In this document: positions 26,679 to 36,097 of the stretch, piece after piece
Layout of the letters: each line of letters starts with the position of its first letter
Numbering within the stretch: position 1 is the first letter of the stretch
Source: Alphaproteobacteria bacterium
GTDB lineage: Bacteria > Pseudomonadota > Alphaproteobacteria > Sphingomonadales > Sphingomonadaceae
Direction: 5' to 3'
Assembly (NCBI GenBank): GCA_018823325.1
Contig: JAHJIJ010000002.1
Coordinates: forward strand, 186,001-250,000
Length of the DNA stretch: 64,000 nt
Translations under genes and position numbers: made by a program
Notes under the pieces: generated by a model
Databases searched by the model: none
Told to the model about the DNA's origin: nothing
What the model saw: only the letters and a program-made list of their open reading frames with translations

Positions 26679-28331
26679 TCACATATTCGGATATGTCGGC
26701 CCCCCGCCACCCTCGGGCGCGACCCAGTTGATGTTCTGGGTGGGATCCTTGATGTCGCAGGTTTTGCAGTGGACGCAGTTCTGCGCATTGATCTGGAAGC
26801 GCGGTTGCCCCGCTTCATCCTCCACCACCTCATACACGGCCGCCGGACAATAGAGCCGGGCGGGCTCGTCATAGAGCGGCAGATTGTAGTGGATCGGGAT
26901 CTCCGGGTCCTTGAGCTGCAGATGGACCGGCTGGTCCTCCTCATGATTCGTGCCCGAGAGAAAGACTGACGAGAGTCGGTCGAAGCTGATGACGCCGTCT
27001 GGCTTGGGATACACGATCTTGTGGACCGCATCCTTGCGCCAGAGTTTGGTGTGATCGGCCTTGTTGCGCAGCGTGAACGGCAGGCCGATCTTCAGCGTGC
27101 GCATCCACATGTCGATGCCGGCGACCAGCGTGCCGAGCAGATTGCCGAATTTCGCGAGCGCCGGGCCGGCATTGCGGACGAGCTTCAGCTCATCGGCGAT
27201 CCAGCTCCCGTTGAGCGCCGCCGGATAGGCCTCCAGCACATCGCCGGACCGGTCGGCAGCCATGGCGTCGACAATCGCATCGGCCGCGAGCATCGCCGAC
27301 TTCATAGCGGTATGCGTGCCCTTGATGCGGGGCACGTTCACGAAACCGGCCGAGCAGCCGATCAGCGCCGCACCCGGCATCACCAGCGTGGGAATGGACT
27401 GCCAGCCGCCCTCATTGATGACCCGCGCGCCATAGGAAACGCGCTTGCCGCCTTCCAGCACGGCACGGATCGCCGGGTGCTGCTTCCAGCGCTGGAACTC
27501 CTCGAACGGGCTGAGATAGGGGTTCTTGTAGCCGAGGCCGACGACGAAGCCGAGCGCGACCTGCCCGTTTGCCTGATGATAGAGGAAGCCGCCGCCATAG
27601 GCATCGGTGAGCGGCCAGCCCTGGGTATGGATGACACGGCCGGGTACATGCCTGGCCGGATCGATGTCCCACAATTCCTTGCAGCCCAGGCCATAGGTCT
27701 GCGGATCGCTGTGCGCTTCCAGGTCGAAGCGCGCCTTGAGCTGCTTGGTGAGATGGCCGCGCGCGCCCTCGGCGAACAGCGTGTAGCGCGCATGGAGCTC
27801 CAGCCCGGGCTGGTAGTCCGCCTTGTGGCTGCCGTCGCGCGCCACGCCCATGTCACCGGTAGCCACGCCTTTGACCGAGCCGTCGGGGTGATAGAGGATC
27901 TCGGCAGCCGGGAAGCCGGGGAAGATTTCCACGCCCAGCCCCTCGGCCTGTTCCGCCAGCCAGCGGCAGAGCGAGCCAAGGGAACCGGTGTAGGTGCCCT
28001 TGTTGTGCATGAAGGGCGGCGTGAGAAGGTGAGGCAGCGCGATCTTGCCCGTCTGGCTCAGCAGCCAGTGGTGGTTCTCGGTGACGGGCACCTGCGCCAG
28101 CGGGCAGTCGCTTGTCCGCCACTCGGGCAGCAGCTCGTCCAGCGCGCGCGGATCAATGACCGCGCCGGAGAGGATATGGGCGCCGATCTCCGATCCTTTT
28201 TCTAGAACGCAGACGCTGATCTCCCTGCCGGTCTCCTGGGCACGCTGCTTGAGACGGATGGCCGCGCTCAGGCCCGCAGGACCGCCACCGACGATCACCA
28301 CATCATAGGGCATGGACTCCCGTTCGGACAT
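26679..28331 (-). CDS. electron-transfer flavoprotein:ubiquinone oxidoreductase
   Basis: 550 residues. The enzyme carries electrons from ETF (fed by acyl-CoA and amino-acid dehydrogenases) to the ubiquinone pool at the membrane. The N-terminal FAD loop is VVIVGGGPAGLSAAIRL. Near the C-terminus CPAAVYEV and NCVHCKTCDIKDPTQNINW bear the [4Fe-4S] cysteines. The ATG at 28331 is preferred over the one two codons earlier because GGGAG then lies 6 bases upstream. Divergent from the uracil-DNA-glycosylase-like gene, with a palindrome in the shared promoter gap. Confidence 0.95.
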   Translation of the reverse strand: MSERESMPYDVVIVGGGPAGLSAAIRLKQRAQETGREISVCVLEKGSEIGAHILSGAVIDPRALDELLPEWRTSDCPLAQVPVTENHHWLLSQTGKIALPHLLTPPFMHNKGTYTGSLGSLCRWLAEQAEGLGVEIFPGFPAAEILYHPDGSVKGVATGDMGVARDGSHKADYQPGLELHARYTLFAEGARGHLTKQLKARFDLEAHSDPQTYGLGCKELWDIDPARHVPGRVIHTQGWPLTDAYGGGFLYHQANGQVALGFVVGLGYKNPYLSPFEEFQRWKQHPAIRAVLEGGKRVSYGARVINEGGWQSIPTLVMPGAALIGCSAGFVNVPRIKGTHTAMKSAMLAADAIVDAMAADRSGDVLEAYPAALNGSWIADELKLVRNAGPALAKFGNLLGTLVAGIDMWMRTLKIGLPFTLRNKADHTKLWRKDAVHKIVYPKPDGVISFDRLSSVFLSGTNHEEDQPVHLQLKDPEIPIHYNLPLYDEPARLYCPAAVYEVVEDEAGQPRFQINAQNCVHCKTCDIKDPTQNINWVAPEGGGGPTYPNM

Positions 28332-28408
28332 CTTCATCTCCCTCGTGCAACAGCAGGTCCGGTCGCCGCAATTCTCTAACGCTTTGCGGTCGGAAGCGAT
28401 GCGGCAGA

Positions 28409-28426
28409 GTTGACCGCGCCGTCAAC
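28409..28426. promoter_or_regulatory. palindrome GTTGAC-N6-GTCAAC in the divergent ETF-QO promoter region
   Basis: GTTGACCGCGCCGTCAAC has perfect 6-bp inverted arms around a GC core. It lies 78 bp upstream of the ETF-QO start and 21 bp before the opposite gene. The dyad looks like a dimeric repressor operator; the TTGAC arm could also be a -35 box. No regulator is identified. Confidence 0.35.
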
Positions 28427-28446
28427 CTCTGTCTCTGTGTGAACAT

Positions 28447-29280
28447 ATGGGTGAGCAGGAAACAATCACGCCGGAGCAGGCGGCCTATGCCTATGCGCAC
28501 TGGTGGCGCGAAGCAGGGCTGGACTGCGCCACCGAAGAGGTGCCGCGGCGCTGGCGCGACGGCGAACCCGTGCCCTTCTGGCGGCGCGAGCCGGGCGTAG
28601 CGCGCGCTGAAACCGCACCGGCGACCGAAGCGCCGATCACGCCGGCAGATGTGCAACCGGCGACCGTGGCGGCTGAGGGCAGCCGGAAGGTAGAAGCTCG
28701 CTCCCCTGCCAGAGCACTTTCGCAAATGCCGGCAAGCCTGCCCGCCTTTCTCGACTGGCTGGCACAGGACGAGATGCAACCGGAACGTCATTGGGACGGC
28801 GCCAACCTCACGCTGCCCGCGCTGGCGACGCCGCACATCGTCCTCATCGTGGAAATGCCCGCCGCAGGTGCGGAAACGCTTGATCAGGTTCTGGAGCCGC
28901 AGCAACGGCGCTTCGTCACGGCCATGCTCGCTGCGATCGGCGTGAAGCCGGAAGACGCGCCTTGCCTCCCCCTCGCTCTGCGTCGCCCACCCGGCAGCCT
29001 GCTCGACGCCGGCGTGATGCCACAACTCGCCACGCGCATGAGCCATTATCTGGACCTCGTCAGGCCGGGCCTGACGATCCTGCTGGGCGACCGGATCGGC
29101 CGCGCCATGCTGGGCGAGAGCTGGCGTCCCGGCTCGAGCAATATGGAAAAGGTTGACCTGCCGGGCAGGAGCCTGGATATCATCTCGCTCGCCGGACCGG
29201 ACCTGCTCATGAACAGGCCGCTCGCCAAGGCGAAAAGCTGGCAGACGCTGCGCCTGCTCCATGGAACGCTGACGCAATGA
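28447..29280 (+). CDS. degenerate uracil-DNA-glycosylase-superfamily protein
   Basis: 277 residues. The C-terminal 180 residues follow the layout of family 4/5 uracil-DNA glycosylases: a strand and loop at IVEMPAAGAE where active enzymes have GEAPG, the segment RFVTAMLAAIGV, and PGLTILLGDRIGRAMLG. The usual catalytic Asp/Glu motif and cluster cysteines are missing (a single Cys near 180), so it is probably not an active glycosylase. A variable Ala/Pro-rich region precedes. The stop overlaps the start of the lytic transglycosylase gene (ATGA). Family call is tentative. Confidence 0.6.
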   Translation: MGEQETITPEQAAYAYAHWWREAGLDCATEEVPRRWRDGEPVPFWRREPGVARAETAPATEAPITPADVQPATVAAEGSRKVEARSPARALSQMPASLPAFLDWLAQDEMQPERHWDGANLTLPALATPHIVLIVEMPAAGAETLDQVLEPQQRRFVTAMLAAIGVKPEDAPCLPLALRRPPGSLLDAGVMPQLATRMSHYLDLVRPGLTILLGDRIGRAMLGESWRPGSSNMEKVDLPGRSLDIISLAGPDLLMNRPLAKAKSWQTLRLLHGTLTQ

Positions 29281-31049
29281 ACAAGTCCTCCCGATCGCTC
29301 GCGCGCCGCCTGATGCCCGTGGCCCTGTCGCTCGCCGCAGCGGTCGCGCCGCTCGCAATTGCACAGCCCGCCATCGCCGCCTCAGCAATTCCATCGCCGA
29401 GCCAGGACGAGCGCAGTCGCTATGGCGCAATCCTCTCGCTGCTGGACGGCAAAAGCTGGGCTGAAGCCAAAGGCGCGATTCTTGCTCTGCCCGAAAGCGA
29501 CAGCATGCGGCCGCACCTGCTGGCAGAGCTCTATCTCGCCAAGGACAGCCCGCGCGTAGAGCTGTTCGACCTGCTTGATCTGCTCCACAAGGCGCCAGAT
29601 CTGCCCCATGGGGAGCGCCTTGCCGCGCTGGCGCGCGCGCGCGGTGCGCAGGCGCTGCCCAATCGTCCCGCCACGCGCCAGCTCATGTGGACCGGCACGT
29701 CACCACAGCGGCAGACACTGCGCTCGGTGAAGGGCGATGCGGCCGCAGACCAGCTTCGCGGAACGCTGCTCCAGTATATCCGCGACGATCAGCCTGCGCA
29801 GGGTGAAGCACTGCTCGCCTCCGCTGAAGCGGGACTCGGCATGGATGGCCGCACGGAACTGCGCCAGCGGCTCGCATGGTCCTATTATATTTGCGGCGAC
29901 ACCGCCAATGCCCGCCGCATGGCTGCGCTCGCCGTGCAGAACGGCACGGGCGATTTCGTCGCGCCCTCCTACTGGGTGATGGGTCTCTCCGCCTGGCGCG
30001 AGAAGCAATGGGCCGCAGCGGCCGACGCCTTCTACCATGCTGCGATGAGCACAGCCGACGCGGATCTGCGCAGCCGCAGCTACTTCTGGGCCGCCCGCGC
30101 CATGATGGCGGATCGCAAGCCTGAGCGGGTCAATGCCTTGCTGCGCAGCGCCGCGCGGGATGAGGAGAGCTTCTATGGCCTGCTCGCGCGCGAGACGCTG
30201 GGGCTTGGCCACAGCGCGGCGCTCAAGCGGGAGCATGTCTCGGCGCAGGATTGGGCCTTGCTTTCCGGCAGCGGCAACGTCCGCAATGCCGTCATCCTCG
30301 CAACCCTCGGCCGCAGCGCGCAAGCGGACGAAGTGCTGCGCCATGAAGCGAAACGCAGCGACGATTCGCGTTACAGCGCGCTTGTTCATCTCGCCAGTGA
30401 CCTCTCCTTGCCAACAACACAGCTCTGGCTCGCGCAGCGTTCGCCCAGTGGGCGCAAGTCGGCTGCCTATGCCCGCTATCCCCGCCCCAACTGGACGCCG
30501 AGCAATGGCTGGCAGGTCGAGCGCGCGCTGGTGTTCGCCCATGCGCTGCAGGAGTCCCGCTTCCAGGCCGATGCGCGCAGCCCCGCCGATGCACGCGGGT
30601 TGATGCAGGTTCTGCCAGGAACGGGAGCCTTGCTTGCCCGCACCACCGGCATCAGCGCCACTGCGGATCAACTGTACGATCCTGCTGTCAGCCTCGCGCT
30701 TGGACAGGCCTATCTGCGTCGTCTCGCGCAGATGCCGGCGACCGGCGGCCTGCTGCCCAAGGTCGTGGCCGCCTACAATGCCGGTCCCACGCCCATCGAA
30801 CGTTGGAATGTGCAGGTGCGCGACGAGGGTGACCCGCTGCTGTTCATCGAATCCGTGCCTTATTACGAGACCCGGGCCTATCTGAACGCTGTGCTGCGCA
30901 ATTACTGGATCTACCAGATGGATGAGCATGACGGCCGCTCGCCGGCGCTCTCTGCCATGGCGCAGGGCTTGTGGGTGCGCTTTCCCGACGGCAGCAAGGA
31001 CGTCGCGGTGCGCGTGGTGCCCGGTGGAGCGACCGTCAGTGCCAATTGA
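29277..31049 (+). CDS. soluble lytic murein transglycosylase (Slt70-like)
   Basis: 590 residues with a Sec signal peptide ending about residue 35 (AIAA/SAIP). The long alpha-solenoid is the U-shaped Slt70 N-terminal domain (TPR-like helices around [11 protein letters not shown]). The catalytic SLT domain is near the C-terminus: [14 protein letters not shown] with the acid glutamate, [10 protein letters not shown], and [14 protein letters not shown]. The enzyme cleaves peptidoglycan in the periplasm, producing anhydromuropeptides. Coupled by overlap to the preceding gene, and its last 11 bp overlap moaB. Confidence 0.93.
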   Translation: MNKSSRSLARRLMPVALSLAAAVAPLAIAQPAIAASAIPSPSQDERSRYGAILSLLDGKSWAEAKGAILALPESDSMRPHLLAELYLAKDSPRVELFDLLDLLHKAPDLPHGERLAALARARGAQALPNRPATRQLMWTGTSPQRQTLRSVKGDAAADQLRGTLLQYIRDDQPAQGEALLASAEAGLGMDGRTELRQRLAWSYYICGDTANARRMAALAVQNGTGDFVAPSYWVMGLSAWREKQWAAAADAFYHAAMSTADADLRSRSYFWAARAMMADRKPERVNALLRSAARDEESFYGLLARETLGLGHSAALKREHVSAQDWALLSGSGNVRNAVILATLGRSAQADEVLRHEAKRSDDSRYSALVHLASDLSLPTTQLWLAQRSPSGRKSAAYARYPRPNWTPSNGWQVERALVFAHALQESRFQADARSPADARGLMQVLPGTGALLARTTGISATADQLYDPAVSLALGQAYLRRLAQMPATGGLLPKVVAAYNAGPTPIERWNVQVRDEGDPLLFIESVPYYETRAYLNAVLRNYWIYQMDEHDGRSPALSAMAQGLWVRFPDGSKDVAVRVVPGGATVSAN

Positions 31050-31566
31050 CGAGAGCCGGGCTTTCGTTCCCGTTCAAATCGCGCTGCTGACCATTTCGGA
31101 CACGCGGACGCTGGCCGACGATCGCTCGGGCGATACACTCGCGGAACGGATCGCGACGGCAGGCCACTCGCTCAGCGCGCGGGAGATCAGCACGGATTCG
31201 GTCGAGGCGATCCTTGGCCACCTCCACCGCTGGATCGACGATCCGCAGATCGATGTCATCCTGACCACCGGCGGCACAGGCGTGACCGGACGGGATGTGA
31301 CACCCGAAGCACTGGAGAAGGTACAGGACAAGCCCATTCCCGGCTTTGGCGAGCTGTTCCGCTGGCTCAGTTTTCAGTCGATCGGCACATCGACTATCCA
31401 GTCCCGCGCCTGCGCCTGCGTGGCGCGGGGCACCTATATCTTCGCCCTGCCCGGCTCGACCGGCGCCGTGAAGGATGGTTGGGATCAGATCCTCGTCCAC
31501 CAGCTCGACAGCCGCTTCCGGCCCTGCAATTTCGTGGAACTGATGCCGCGACTGCTGGAGAAATAA
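31039..31566 (+). CDS. moaB: molybdenum cofactor biosynthesis protein MoaB
   Basis: 175 residues, MoaB/MogA fold, adenylating molybdopterin during molybdenum cofactor synthesis. Motifs: LLTISDTRT near residue 15, [18 protein letters not shown] (about 77-94), and [14 protein letters not shown]. The GTG at 31039 gives the usual length and has GGTGGAG 10 bases upstream. It overlaps the end of the lytic transglycosylase gene, hence is read from the same message. A bidirectional terminator follows. Confidence 0.93.
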   Translation: MPIDESRAFVPVQIALLTISDTRTLADDRSGDTLAERIATAGHSLSAREISTDSVEAILGHLHRWIDDPQIDVILTTGGTGVTGRDVTPEALEKVQDKPIPGFGELFRWLSFQSIGTSTIQSRACACVARGTYIFALPGSTGAVKDGWDQILVHQLDSRFRPCNFVELMPRLLEK

Positions 31567-31623
31567 GCGGTCTCTTTGCGAGAAGACGGCCACGTCTCTC
31601 GAGGATGGACGTCATGTCATCGA

Positions 31624-31669
31624 AAAAAAACAGGCGGCACTCCCCAAGGGGAAGCGCCGCCTGATTTTT
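31624..31669. terminator. bidirectional intrinsic terminator between moaB and the PEP-CTERM gene
   Basis: CAGGCGGC (31631-31638) and GCCGCCTG (31656-31663) form a GC stem with a smaller CCCC/GGGG pair in the loop. A run of A lies before it and ATTTTT after it, giving a T tail on either strand. It ends both moaB (plus) and the convergent PEP-CTERM protein gene (minus). Confidence 0.85.
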
Positions 31670-31681
31670 GTCTGCTTGCGC

Positions 31682-32302
31682 TCAGGCGAAGCTGATTTTG
31701 GTGGTCACCGAGCGGCGACGCATGGAAGCACCGATGGCGCCAAAGCCGATCATCATCAGCGCCCAGGTTGCCGGCTCCGGGATAGCGCCCTGAGTGTCGG
31801 AAAGCGTAACCTGGAACGTGGCCGAACCGCCCGTGAAGTTGAATGTCTCCAGGAAATCATCCGTAGCATAGCTGATGGAAATGGCATTCCCGGTGAAACC
31901 CAGGGTCGGAACCAGGGTGGGATCGGTCAGTCCGTTCGTCAGCATGCTGATGCCGGTAATGCTCTGTGCGCTGTCGAACAGGATATCGGAAATGAGCAGA
32001 TCAAAGGTCTGGAAATCCCAAGTGTCCTGCGAATCCAGCGTGATGATGTTGGTCACCTTGTCCCAATCGACATGGACCACACCGCCGCTCCAATCCGAGG
32101 GATTTACGATGAAATCGCTGCTGTCGAGCTCATAACCTGCACCCAGCACCGAACCCAGGCGCGCATAAATCAGCGGTCCGGACGAGCCGCTATCAGGCAA
32201 GTCCGCAGCATAGCCGAAGTCACCCTGAACCACGGCGGCCGAAGCCGGAAAAGCAAAAGCGAGCGATCCAGCAAGAACTGCACTGGTCAAAAACTTGTTC
32301 AT
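31682..32302 (-). CDS. PEPxxWA-CTERM sorting-domain secreted protein
   Basis: 206 residues. A Sec signal peptide (MNKFLTSAVLAGSLAFAFPASA) is followed by ~150 residues of beta-rich, Asp/Gly/Ser-rich sequence without cysteines. The C-terminus is a sorting signal: PEPATWALM, a hydrophobic helix, then MRRRS. The PEP-x-x-W-A variant is the sphingomonad form recognised by an exosortase, so the protein is probably released or displayed at the cell surface. No exosortase gene is in the window. A CtrA-type site precedes the gene. Function unknown. Confidence 0.88.
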   Translation of the reverse strand: MNKFLTSAVLAGSLAFAFPASAAVVQGDFGYAADLPDSGSSGPLIYARLGSVLGAGYELDSSDFIVNPSDWSGGVVHVDWDKVTNIITLDSQDTWDFQTFDLLISDILFDSAQSITGISMLTNGLTDPTLVPTLGFTGNAISISYATDDFLETFNFTGGSATFQVTLSDTQGAIPEPATWALMMIGFGAIGASMRRRSVTTKISFA

Positions 32303-32355
32303 GATAAACTCCCACTATGACGACGCTTCCCAACGCCGTGACACGACCCGTACAG

Positions 32356-32370
32356 TTAATTGATCATTAA
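32356..32370 (-). promoter_or_regulatory. perfect CtrA-type site TTAA-N7-TTAA upstream of the PEP-CTERM gene
   Basis: TTAA (32356-32359), seven bases, TTAA (32367-32370): the exact consensus of the alphaproteobacterial cell-cycle regulator CtrA. It lies 54-68 bp upstream of the start of the PEP-CTERM gene, in a locally AT-rich patch that contrasts with the GC-rich surroundings. Confidence 0.5.
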
Positions 32371-32526
32371 TGCTATGGGGGTGCGTGTCCCAATTTGAAT
32401 CGGGCATCCCGCTCCCGACCGCAGAAATCAAGTTTCCAGCCTTGCATTTCAGGATCGATTTTTTTCAGACGACCCAAGCCGCTTAAGATCGACCTCGGCT
32501 GATAATTTGTTTCTGCAGAGCGATGA

Positions 32527-34059
32527 TCAGTACGCCCGCCCGACCAGTACCCGCTCCACCGCCTTCTCGCCGGTGAAGATACACGTCCCACTCGCCGGCA
32601 CCGCATCGAGCGGCACGTTGCGCAGAGTCAGCTTCTCGCCCTTGAGCCATTCGACGACCTTGTCGAGCGCCGCGCCCGTGGGCTTGCTCCACTCCACCTC
32701 GACCCAACCGGGCTTGTCGCCCTCAAACGAACCGGCAAGCGCCGTCAGTTCGCTCACATCGCGGCGGATGTTTGCGTCCAGCCGCGCCTTGGCTTCGCCG
32801 TGCAGCACCGTCTGGAAATCGCGCAGCATGTCCGCAACACCAGCGATGAATGCCTCACGCGTCATGATCTCGCTCGCCAGCTTGCCCGCCTCATTGTAGA
32901 GCCGGTCGCGGCGCAGGACGGAGACATTGCCGCCCGCCACGTCACGGCCGCCGACCTCGACGATCACCGGCGCGCCCTTCTTCACCCAGCTCCAGCGCTT
33001 GGGCGCGGCCTTGATCGGCTTCTTGTCGAACAGCACGCGCAGCGGCTCGCGGAAGGCGTCCACATTGCCCAGTTCCTTGGCCAGTTCCGCGCAGTAATCG
33101 ATCACCGCCGCGTCTTCGTCATTGTCGCGCAGCATCGGCACGATCACGACCTGATGGGGCGCGATCATCGGCGGGCAGCGCAGCCCGTCATCGTCGCCAT
33201 GGACCATGATGACGCCGCCGATCATGCGGGTCGAGACGCCCCAGCTCGTCGTGTGGCAGAGCGCCTGCTGTCCCTCCTGATTCTGGTACTGGATGCCGGC
33301 CGCCTTGGCGAAGCCGGTGCCGAGATAGTGCGACGTGCCGGCCTGCAGCGCCTTGCCGTCCTGCATCATCGCCTCGATGGAATAGGTCGCGACCGCGCCG
33401 GGGAAACGCTCATTCTCCGGCTTCTCGCCCGCAACCACTGGCATGGCCAGCTCGGTCTCGGCGAAATCGCGATACATTTCGAGCGCACGCATGGTCTCGG
33501 TGCGGGCGTCCGCCTCGTCGGCATGAGCGGTGTGCCCTTCCTGCCAGAGGAATTCGCTGGTGCGCAGGAACATGCGGGTGCGCATTTCCCAGCGCACGAC
33601 GTTGGCCCATTGGTTGGTGAGCAGCGGCAGATCGCGCCAGCTCTGCACCCAGCGCGCCATCGCCTTGCCGATCACCGTCTCGGATGTCGGGCGCACGACC
33701 AGCGGCTCCTCCAGCTTGCTGTCCGGATCAGTCTGCAGCTTGCCGTCGATGCTCTTCAGCCGGTGGTGCGTAACGACCGCCATTTCCTTGGCGAAGCCCT
33801 CCACATGGTCGGCTTCCTCAGCGAAGAAGGAGAGCGGAATGAACAGCGGGAAATAGCAGTTCTCGACGCCCGCCGCCTTGATGCGCGCGTCCATCAGCTT
33901 CTGGATGCGTTCCCATATGCCATAGCCCCAGGGGCGGATGACCATGCAGCCGCGCACGCCGCTTTCCTCGGCAAGATCGGCCTCGCTGATCACGGCCTGA
34001 TACCAGGCGGCAAAGTCCTTGGCTCGAGTGACGGGCAGCGCGTGCTTGATGTTCGACAA
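32527..34059 (-). CDS. proS: prolyl-tRNA synthetase, archaeal/eukaryote-type
   Basis: 510 residues, charging tRNA-Pro. VVRPTSETVIGKAMARW and the motif-2 segment RWEMRTRMFLRTSEFLWQEGHTAH, then GTSHYLGTGFAKA, give the class II fold. The C-terminal extra domain ends in tyrosine (GRAY), as in archaeal/eukaryote-type ProRS, and the bacterial INS editing domain is absent. TTG start, with GGAAA upstream. Most alphaproteobacteria I know use a shorter bacterial-type ProRS, so this type marks the lineage. Identity as ProRS is firm. Confidence 0.95.
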   Translation of the reverse strand: MSNIKHALPVTRAKDFAAWYQAVISEADLAEESGVRGCMVIRPWGYGIWERIQKLMDARIKAAGVENCYFPLFIPLSFFAEEADHVEGFAKEMAVVTHHRLKSIDGKLQTDPDSKLEEPLVVRPTSETVIGKAMARWVQSWRDLPLLTNQWANVVRWEMRTRMFLRTSEFLWQEGHTAHADEADARTETMRALEMYRDFAETELAMPVVAGEKPENERFPGAVATYSIEAMMQDGKALQAGTSHYLGTGFAKAAGIQYQNQEGQQALCHTTSWGVSTRMIGGVIMVHGDDDGLRCPPMIAPHQVVIVPMLRDNDEDAAVIDYCAELAKELGNVDAFREPLRVLFDKKPIKAAPKRWSWVKKGAPVIVEVGGRDVAGGNVSVLRRDRLYNEAGKLASEIMTREAFIAGVADMLRDFQTVLHGEAKARLDANIRRDVSELTALAGSFEGDKPGWVEVEWSKPTGAALDKVVEWLKGEKLTLRNVPLDAVPASGTCIFTGEKAVERVLVGRAY

Positions 34060-34195
34060 TGTCTGGTTTCCGGGCTTTGGAATGAAGGATCGCAGCGCTC
34101 TTTAGTGGCGGCGCGGGAAAATACCAAGGCGTTCCCGCCTCGCACCGACTGCCGGCGCGCGGGAACTTTCCGCGCCGTCGCTCGTCCCGTCTCCA

Positions 34196-36085
34196 ATGTC
34201 CAACATTCCGTCGATGATCCGCACCCTGCCCCGCCGCACGCGCATCATCGTCGTGGTGACGCTGGGTCTTCTCGTTGCGTTGCTCGCGCTACTTGTGTTC
34301 GCTGCCAGCTTCCCCGCCTCGTGGTTGAAGGCCGCAACTGAGCGGCGTCTGTCTGAACGCATCGGTACAACCGCGACCATCGGCACAATGAAGCGAGAGA
34401 GCGCCTTTTCGCTGAGCCCTGTCATCCAGGTGCGCGACGTTCGCGTCCCCCAGCCCGCCTGGGCAGGCAACGGTGATCTGGCGCGGATCGAGGCTCTGAG
34501 GCTTAAACTGCCGCTCGTCGGCATGCTGCTGGGAAGCGGCGCCCCGCAGCTTCTCTCCGCCCAAGGCGTGCGCCTGACGCTCGTTCGGGACGAGAACCGG
34601 CGCAAGAGCTGGGACGCCCTCGATCGCGACGAGGGTGGAGATGGCGGCGGCGAGGAAATGCCGCTCGTGCGCGTCGACGATGCAGTGATCGACTATCGCG
34701 ACGCCTTCCAGCAGCGGCGTTTCACCATCAGCCTCACCGTTGACCCGCAGCAGGGCCTGCGCGGCTCGGGCAAGGGCACCGTCGAAGGCGAGCCTGTGAC
34801 GCTGCGGCTGATCGGCGCCCCGATGCGTTCAGGTAGGACATGGCCGTTCGACGCGCACATCATGGGCGAAGCGCTGAACATGCACGCGCGCGGGACAATG
34901 GCAGGACCACTGCGCACGAGCGACATGACGTTCAAGATCTCGGCCCGGGCCAGCAACCTCAAGCTTGTCGATCGGATCATCGAGGCCGGGCTGTTCGGCA
35001 CCCAGCCTGTCGATATGTCCGCAAATGTGCAACGACGCGACGGGGTGTGGCGTGTGGCCGATCTGGGCGGCAGGGTGGGTCGCAGCCGATTTACCGGCGC
35101 GCTGACCGTCCGCAAGGTCGATGGCCGCACGAAGCTCGACGGTGAAGCGCGGTTCAGCCAGCTCGATTTCGAGGACCTTGCCGATGATAAGGGCCTGGCT
35201 GCCGCCGTCGCGCTCGAGCGCGCGCAGGGCCAGCGCCTCGTGCCCAACACGCGCATCAACATTCGCAAGATCGATACCACCGACGGGCGCATCGCCGTGC
35301 AGGTGGACCGCATTCTCGATGGCCGCCGCCCCTCATCCCTCGCCAATGCCAGCGCCGTGCTCAACCTCGACAATCGCATCCTGACCGTCGATCCGCTGCG
35401 CATCGGCCTCACCCAGGGCGTGCTCAGTGGACGCGCCGTGGTCGATCAGCGGGACGGCCAGCCCAAGCCCACCGTCACGCTGGCGCTCGATATGCGCAAC
35501 AGCAGCATAGCCGCGCTTGCAGGTGGCGGCGGGAACAGCGAAGGCGATGTGGAAGGCCGCGTCGATGCGCGCGCGCAGCTGACGGGCGTTGGCGACACCA
35601 TCCGCGAGGCCGTTGGCCAGTCGAACGGCACGGTGGGCGCCGTCACGCGCGGCGGCTCGATGCCGGCCCGCCTCGCCGGCCTGCTCGGCTTCGACATTGG
35701 TAAGGGCCTGTTTGGCGACGAGGATGCGCGCGAAGCGCTGCGCTGCGGCGTCATCCGGATGGACCTGCGCGGAGGCCGTGGCGCGGTGCGCACGCTCGTC
35801 GTCGATACGGCCGTAAGCCAGACGCGCGGGACCGGCACGGTGAGCTTCCCGGCCGAACGGCTGGATCTCACACTCAATGGCCTCGCCAAGAGCGAGCATG
35901 CGCTTCAGTTACCGGGGGACGCCAAGCTGCGCGGCACGATCCGCAACCCGGAGCTCGTCGTGCCGGAAGGCACACGGTCTGTCGGCAATATTCTCAAGGC
36001 CGTCGGCCGAGCGATCGGCGGACGCGCGGAAACAGCGGCAGACGCCGACTGCGCCTCGTTGATCGCTCGAACTTTGGGGGACTGA
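34196..36085 (+). CDS. AsmA-family inner-membrane protein
   Basis: 629 residues. One N-terminal transmembrane helix (about 17-40, IIVVVTLGLLVALLALLVF) anchors a large periplasmic domain. The start of that domain (LSERIGTTATIGTMKRESAFSLSPVIQVRDVRV) and the C-terminal repeat region (MRNSSIAAL, QTRGTGTVSF) match the AsmA/TamB-like beta-groove family, thought to carry lipids between membranes and influence outer membrane protein assembly. The ATG gives a compact N-terminus. Divergent from proS with 136 bp between. Confidence 0.87.
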   Translation: MSNIPSMIRTLPRRTRIIVVVTLGLLVALLALLVFAASFPASWLKAATERRLSERIGTTATIGTMKRESAFSLSPVIQVRDVRVPQPAWAGNGDLARIEALRLKLPLVGMLLGSGAPQLLSAQGVRLTLVRDENRRKSWDALDRDEGGDGGGEEMPLVRVDDAVIDYRDAFQQRRFTISLTVDPQQGLRGSGKGTVEGEPVTLRLIGAPMRSGRTWPFDAHIMGEALNMHARGTMAGPLRTSDMTFKISARASNLKLVDRIIEAGLFGTQPVDMSANVQRRDGVWRVADLGGRVGRSRFTGALTVRKVDGRTKLDGEARFSQLDFEDLADDKGLAAAVALERAQGQRLVPNTRINIRKIDTTDGRIAVQVDRILDGRRPSSLANASAVLNLDNRILTVDPLRIGLTQGVLSGRAVVDQRDGQPKPTVTLALDMRNSSIAALAGGGGNSEGDVEGRVDARAQLTGVGDTIREAVGQSNGTVGAVTRGGSMPARLAGLLGFDIGKGLFGDEDAREALRCGVIRMDLRGGRGAVRTLVVDTAVSQTRGTGTVSFPAERLDLTLNGLAKSEHALQLPGDAKLRGTIRNPELVVPEGTRSVGNILKAVGRAIGGRAETAADADCASLIARTLGD

Positions 36086-36097
36086 GCGTCGGCGGAA

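Noticed and set aside
32800..34341. 513-codon open frame antisense to proS
   Set aside because: Covers most of proS and part of the AsmA-like gene; no domain seen.
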